A program made the position numbers and the translations under genes. The notes below the pieces were generated by a model, which worked only from the letters and a program-made list of their open reading frames with translations, did no database searches and was not told the origin of the DNA. A stretch of 64,000 bases of DNA from Caccoplasma sp905210875 (GTDB lineage: Bacteria > Bacteroidota > Bacteroidia > Bacteroidales > UBA11471). The DNA lies in the NCBI GenBank assembly GCA_963931635.1, contig OZ007034.1, forward strand, positions 1,612,001-1,676,000. Direction: 5' to 3'. This document shows, one piece after another, positions 62,893 to 64,000 of this stretch; the first letter of the stretch is position 1, and each line of letters opens with the position of its first letter.

Positions 62893-63396
62893 TTAGTTGT
62901 AGTTATCATCGAATATCTCATACTGAAGAGGAAGCATATCGCAGAAGTTGCCCGATATGCCCGTATATACTAAAGCATCATCGGCGATGTCGGCAAGTTC
63001 CTCTTCGGTCTCCTGTATGGTGTTACCGTATATATCCTGATAGTGCGATACCATCATATGCGGATCATCGGTGGTGATGTCATATCCGAAGTGTTCGCTC
63101 CAAGTGACGAAATACTCCCTTTCGTTCTCGTCGAGCCTTTCCATGGCATCGCGTATCTCGAAGAAGTTGGGACATATCCACTCTCGGTTTATCAGCCTGT
63201 CGGGTATGTTCTCCCATTTGGCATACCTGTACTCCGGATCCTCTTCTTCGGGAAAGAGGTCGGAGCAGGCACAGAGGAATTCTCCCATATCGCTGTAATC
63301 GGACATCTGCACCCAGTAGTCCTTGTACTCTTTCCCGTCTAAGATGTGCTGTGTGGTTACGGCAACCTCGGCATTGCTTAAATCCATATTTTCCAT
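62893..63396 (-). CDS. ArdA-like antirestriction protein
   Basis: 167 residues, very acidic (pI clearly low: DLFPEEEDPEYRY, LDENEREYFV, ETEEELADIADDAL). The pattern MSDYSDMGEFLCACSDLFPE, PDRLINREWICPNFFEIRDA and the spaced acidic residues follow the ArdA family, whose dimers mimic bent B-DNA and block type I restriction. Such genes are carried at the leading side of conjugative elements. Similarity is by pattern, so ordinary acidic ICE protein remains possible. Confidence 0.55.
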   Translation of the reverse strand: MENMDLSNAEVAVTTQHILDGKEYKDYWVQMSDYSDMGEFLCACSDLFPEEEDPEYRYAKWENIPDRLINREWICPNFFEIRDAMERLDENEREYFVTWSEHFGYDITTDDPHMMVSHYQDIYGNTIQETEEELADIADDALVYTGISGNFCDMLPLQYEIFDDNYN

Positions 63397-63407
63397 AGAC
63401 TTTCTGT

Positions 63408-64000
63408 TTAACTAGTTACTCGCTGGCTTCCCCAGCTGATATGTATCTTACCCTCGCTGTCCGTAGAGCGTATCAGCAGACTGTCTATTACGGACATTGT
63501 GATATCGAACTCCTCGAAGATTTCCGACTGCTCCTTCACTTCGCCCGTCTTGATGAACTCGTTGAGACGCTCTTTGGTGAGTACCAATGCCATCAGGTTC
63601 TGCTCCACGGAGTCCTCGTAGGTGACATAATGCACATCCTTCATCTCCTTGGAGTCGAGGCGTATGAAGCGGAAGTAGAACTGCTCCATCTTGGGTATGT
63701 TCCATTGTAGCGACTCCAGTATCACATCGTTGCAGGTAGGTATGTTTACCGAACTGCTCAGGCTCTGCTGCGTGCATATCAGTATGCCGTTGATGGTGGA
63801 GTCGAACTCCGTCACGATGCTCTGACGCTTCTTGAACGTCACATCTCCCTTCACGACATATATAGGTCTGTCGGGAAAGCGTTCACGGATATAACTCTCA
63901 TAGAGGTCAAAGGCGGCAAGGGTTGTACAGCCGATGGCTACCTTGCCCGGTATCTTGCGTATCAATGATTCTATGTATCGTGTCTTGCTCGGATAGTCAT
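63408..64000 (-). CDS. Large helicase/methylase-type ICE protein, C-terminal part (5' end outside window)
   Basis: The frame is open to the right edge (visible codons read DYPSKTRYIESLIRKIPGKV upstream of a TTG at 63965). The segment carries a superfamily 2 helicase C-terminal domain: KGDVTFKKRQSIVTEFD, ILICTQQSLSSSVN (motif V) and LESLQWNIPKMEQFYFRFIR (motif VI with R fingers). The N-terminal part should lie beyond 64000. Probably the very large DEAD-box/N6-DNA-methylase type protein of Bacteroidales elements. Confidence 0.75.
   Translation of the reverse strand, partial: DYPSKTRYIESLIRKIPGKVAIGCTTLAAFDLYESYIRERFPDRPIYVVKGDVTFKKRQSIVTEFDSTINGILICTQQSLSSSVNIPTCNDVILESLQWNIPKMEQFYFRFIRLDSKEMKDVHYVTYEDSVEQNLMALVLTKERLNEFIKTGEVKEQSEIFEEFDITMSVIDSLLIRSTDSEGKIHISWGSQRVTS

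Noticed and set aside
1..64000. tRNA or rRNA genes
   Set aside because: No cloverleaf-like or rRNA sequence was seen on either strand.

Overview
The window is Bacteroidales DNA. Three things show this: TAnnTTTG -7 promoter elements before several genes, the TraA-TraQ/MobA-MobC transfer apparatus typical of Bacteroides conjugative elements, and tet(Q). I cannot name the genus. Positions 1 to about 4.9 kb look like host chromosome: an exopolysaccharide export locus (a Wzc-like tyrosine kinase running off the left edge, and a Wza-like lipoprotein), a membrane glycosyltransferase and a small exported protein. From about 4.9 kb to the right edge lies most of one CTnDOT-family integrative conjugative element (ICE). 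Its right end is outside the window.

ICE layout. 5.2-7.8 kb: two tandem tyrosine recombinases. 7.9-8.8 kb: three small HTH proteins resembling excision/regulatory factors. 9.0-13.3 kb: a RibD/DHFR-like gene with a heavily structured leader, then a complete RteB/RteA-type two-component pair. 13.5-17.6 kb: a PRTRC cassette (E1-like ThiF, E2-like B, ubiquitin-like C, and E). 18.0-22.6 kb: topoisomerase III and a DUF4099/DUF3945 repeat protein. 23.3-25.8 kb: AT-rich cargo (a NERD nuclease-like protein with an unknown partner, then two small proteins). 26.0-29.8 kb: coupling protein, relaxase and accessory Mob protein. 30.4-44.6 kb: the transfer operon (TraA, B, C, D, then E to O, Q, and a lysozyme), interrupted between TraD and TraE by a DUF4143 ATPase. 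58.7-64.0 kb: a DnaJ-like protein, several unrecognised acidic proteins, an ArdA-like antirestriction candidate and the end of a large helicase.

Between 44.7 and 56.7 kb is a mosaic antibiotic-resistance island. It holds an EstT-like macrolide-esterase candidate, a frameshifted mef efflux gene, a Cfr/RlmN-family radical SAM methyltransferase, an RlmA-family 23S rRNA methyltransferase placed behind a mef-type leader peptide, fragments of a MurA-like enzyme, an ANT(9)-like fragment and a methyltransferase fragment, then intact tet(Q) and a 3'-truncated rteA. A near-identical 23-bp direct repeat flanks the island. Part of it (46-52 kb) is AT-rich with TATAAT-type signals, which suggests a Gram-positive source.

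The strongest unexplained signals are not protein genes. (1) Four elements of about 170-177 bp, each a long imperfect hairpin with a related core, sit in the same orientation just upstream of four different ICE genes. (2) A TGAC motif repeated on an exact 10-bp phase occurs in four control regions spread over the ICE. (3) The rRNA methyltransferase gene has acquired a mef-type attenuator and is bounded by inverted repeats inside a broken murA-like gene. (4) The ribD-like gene has a nested-hairpin leader ending in a terminator-like stem.
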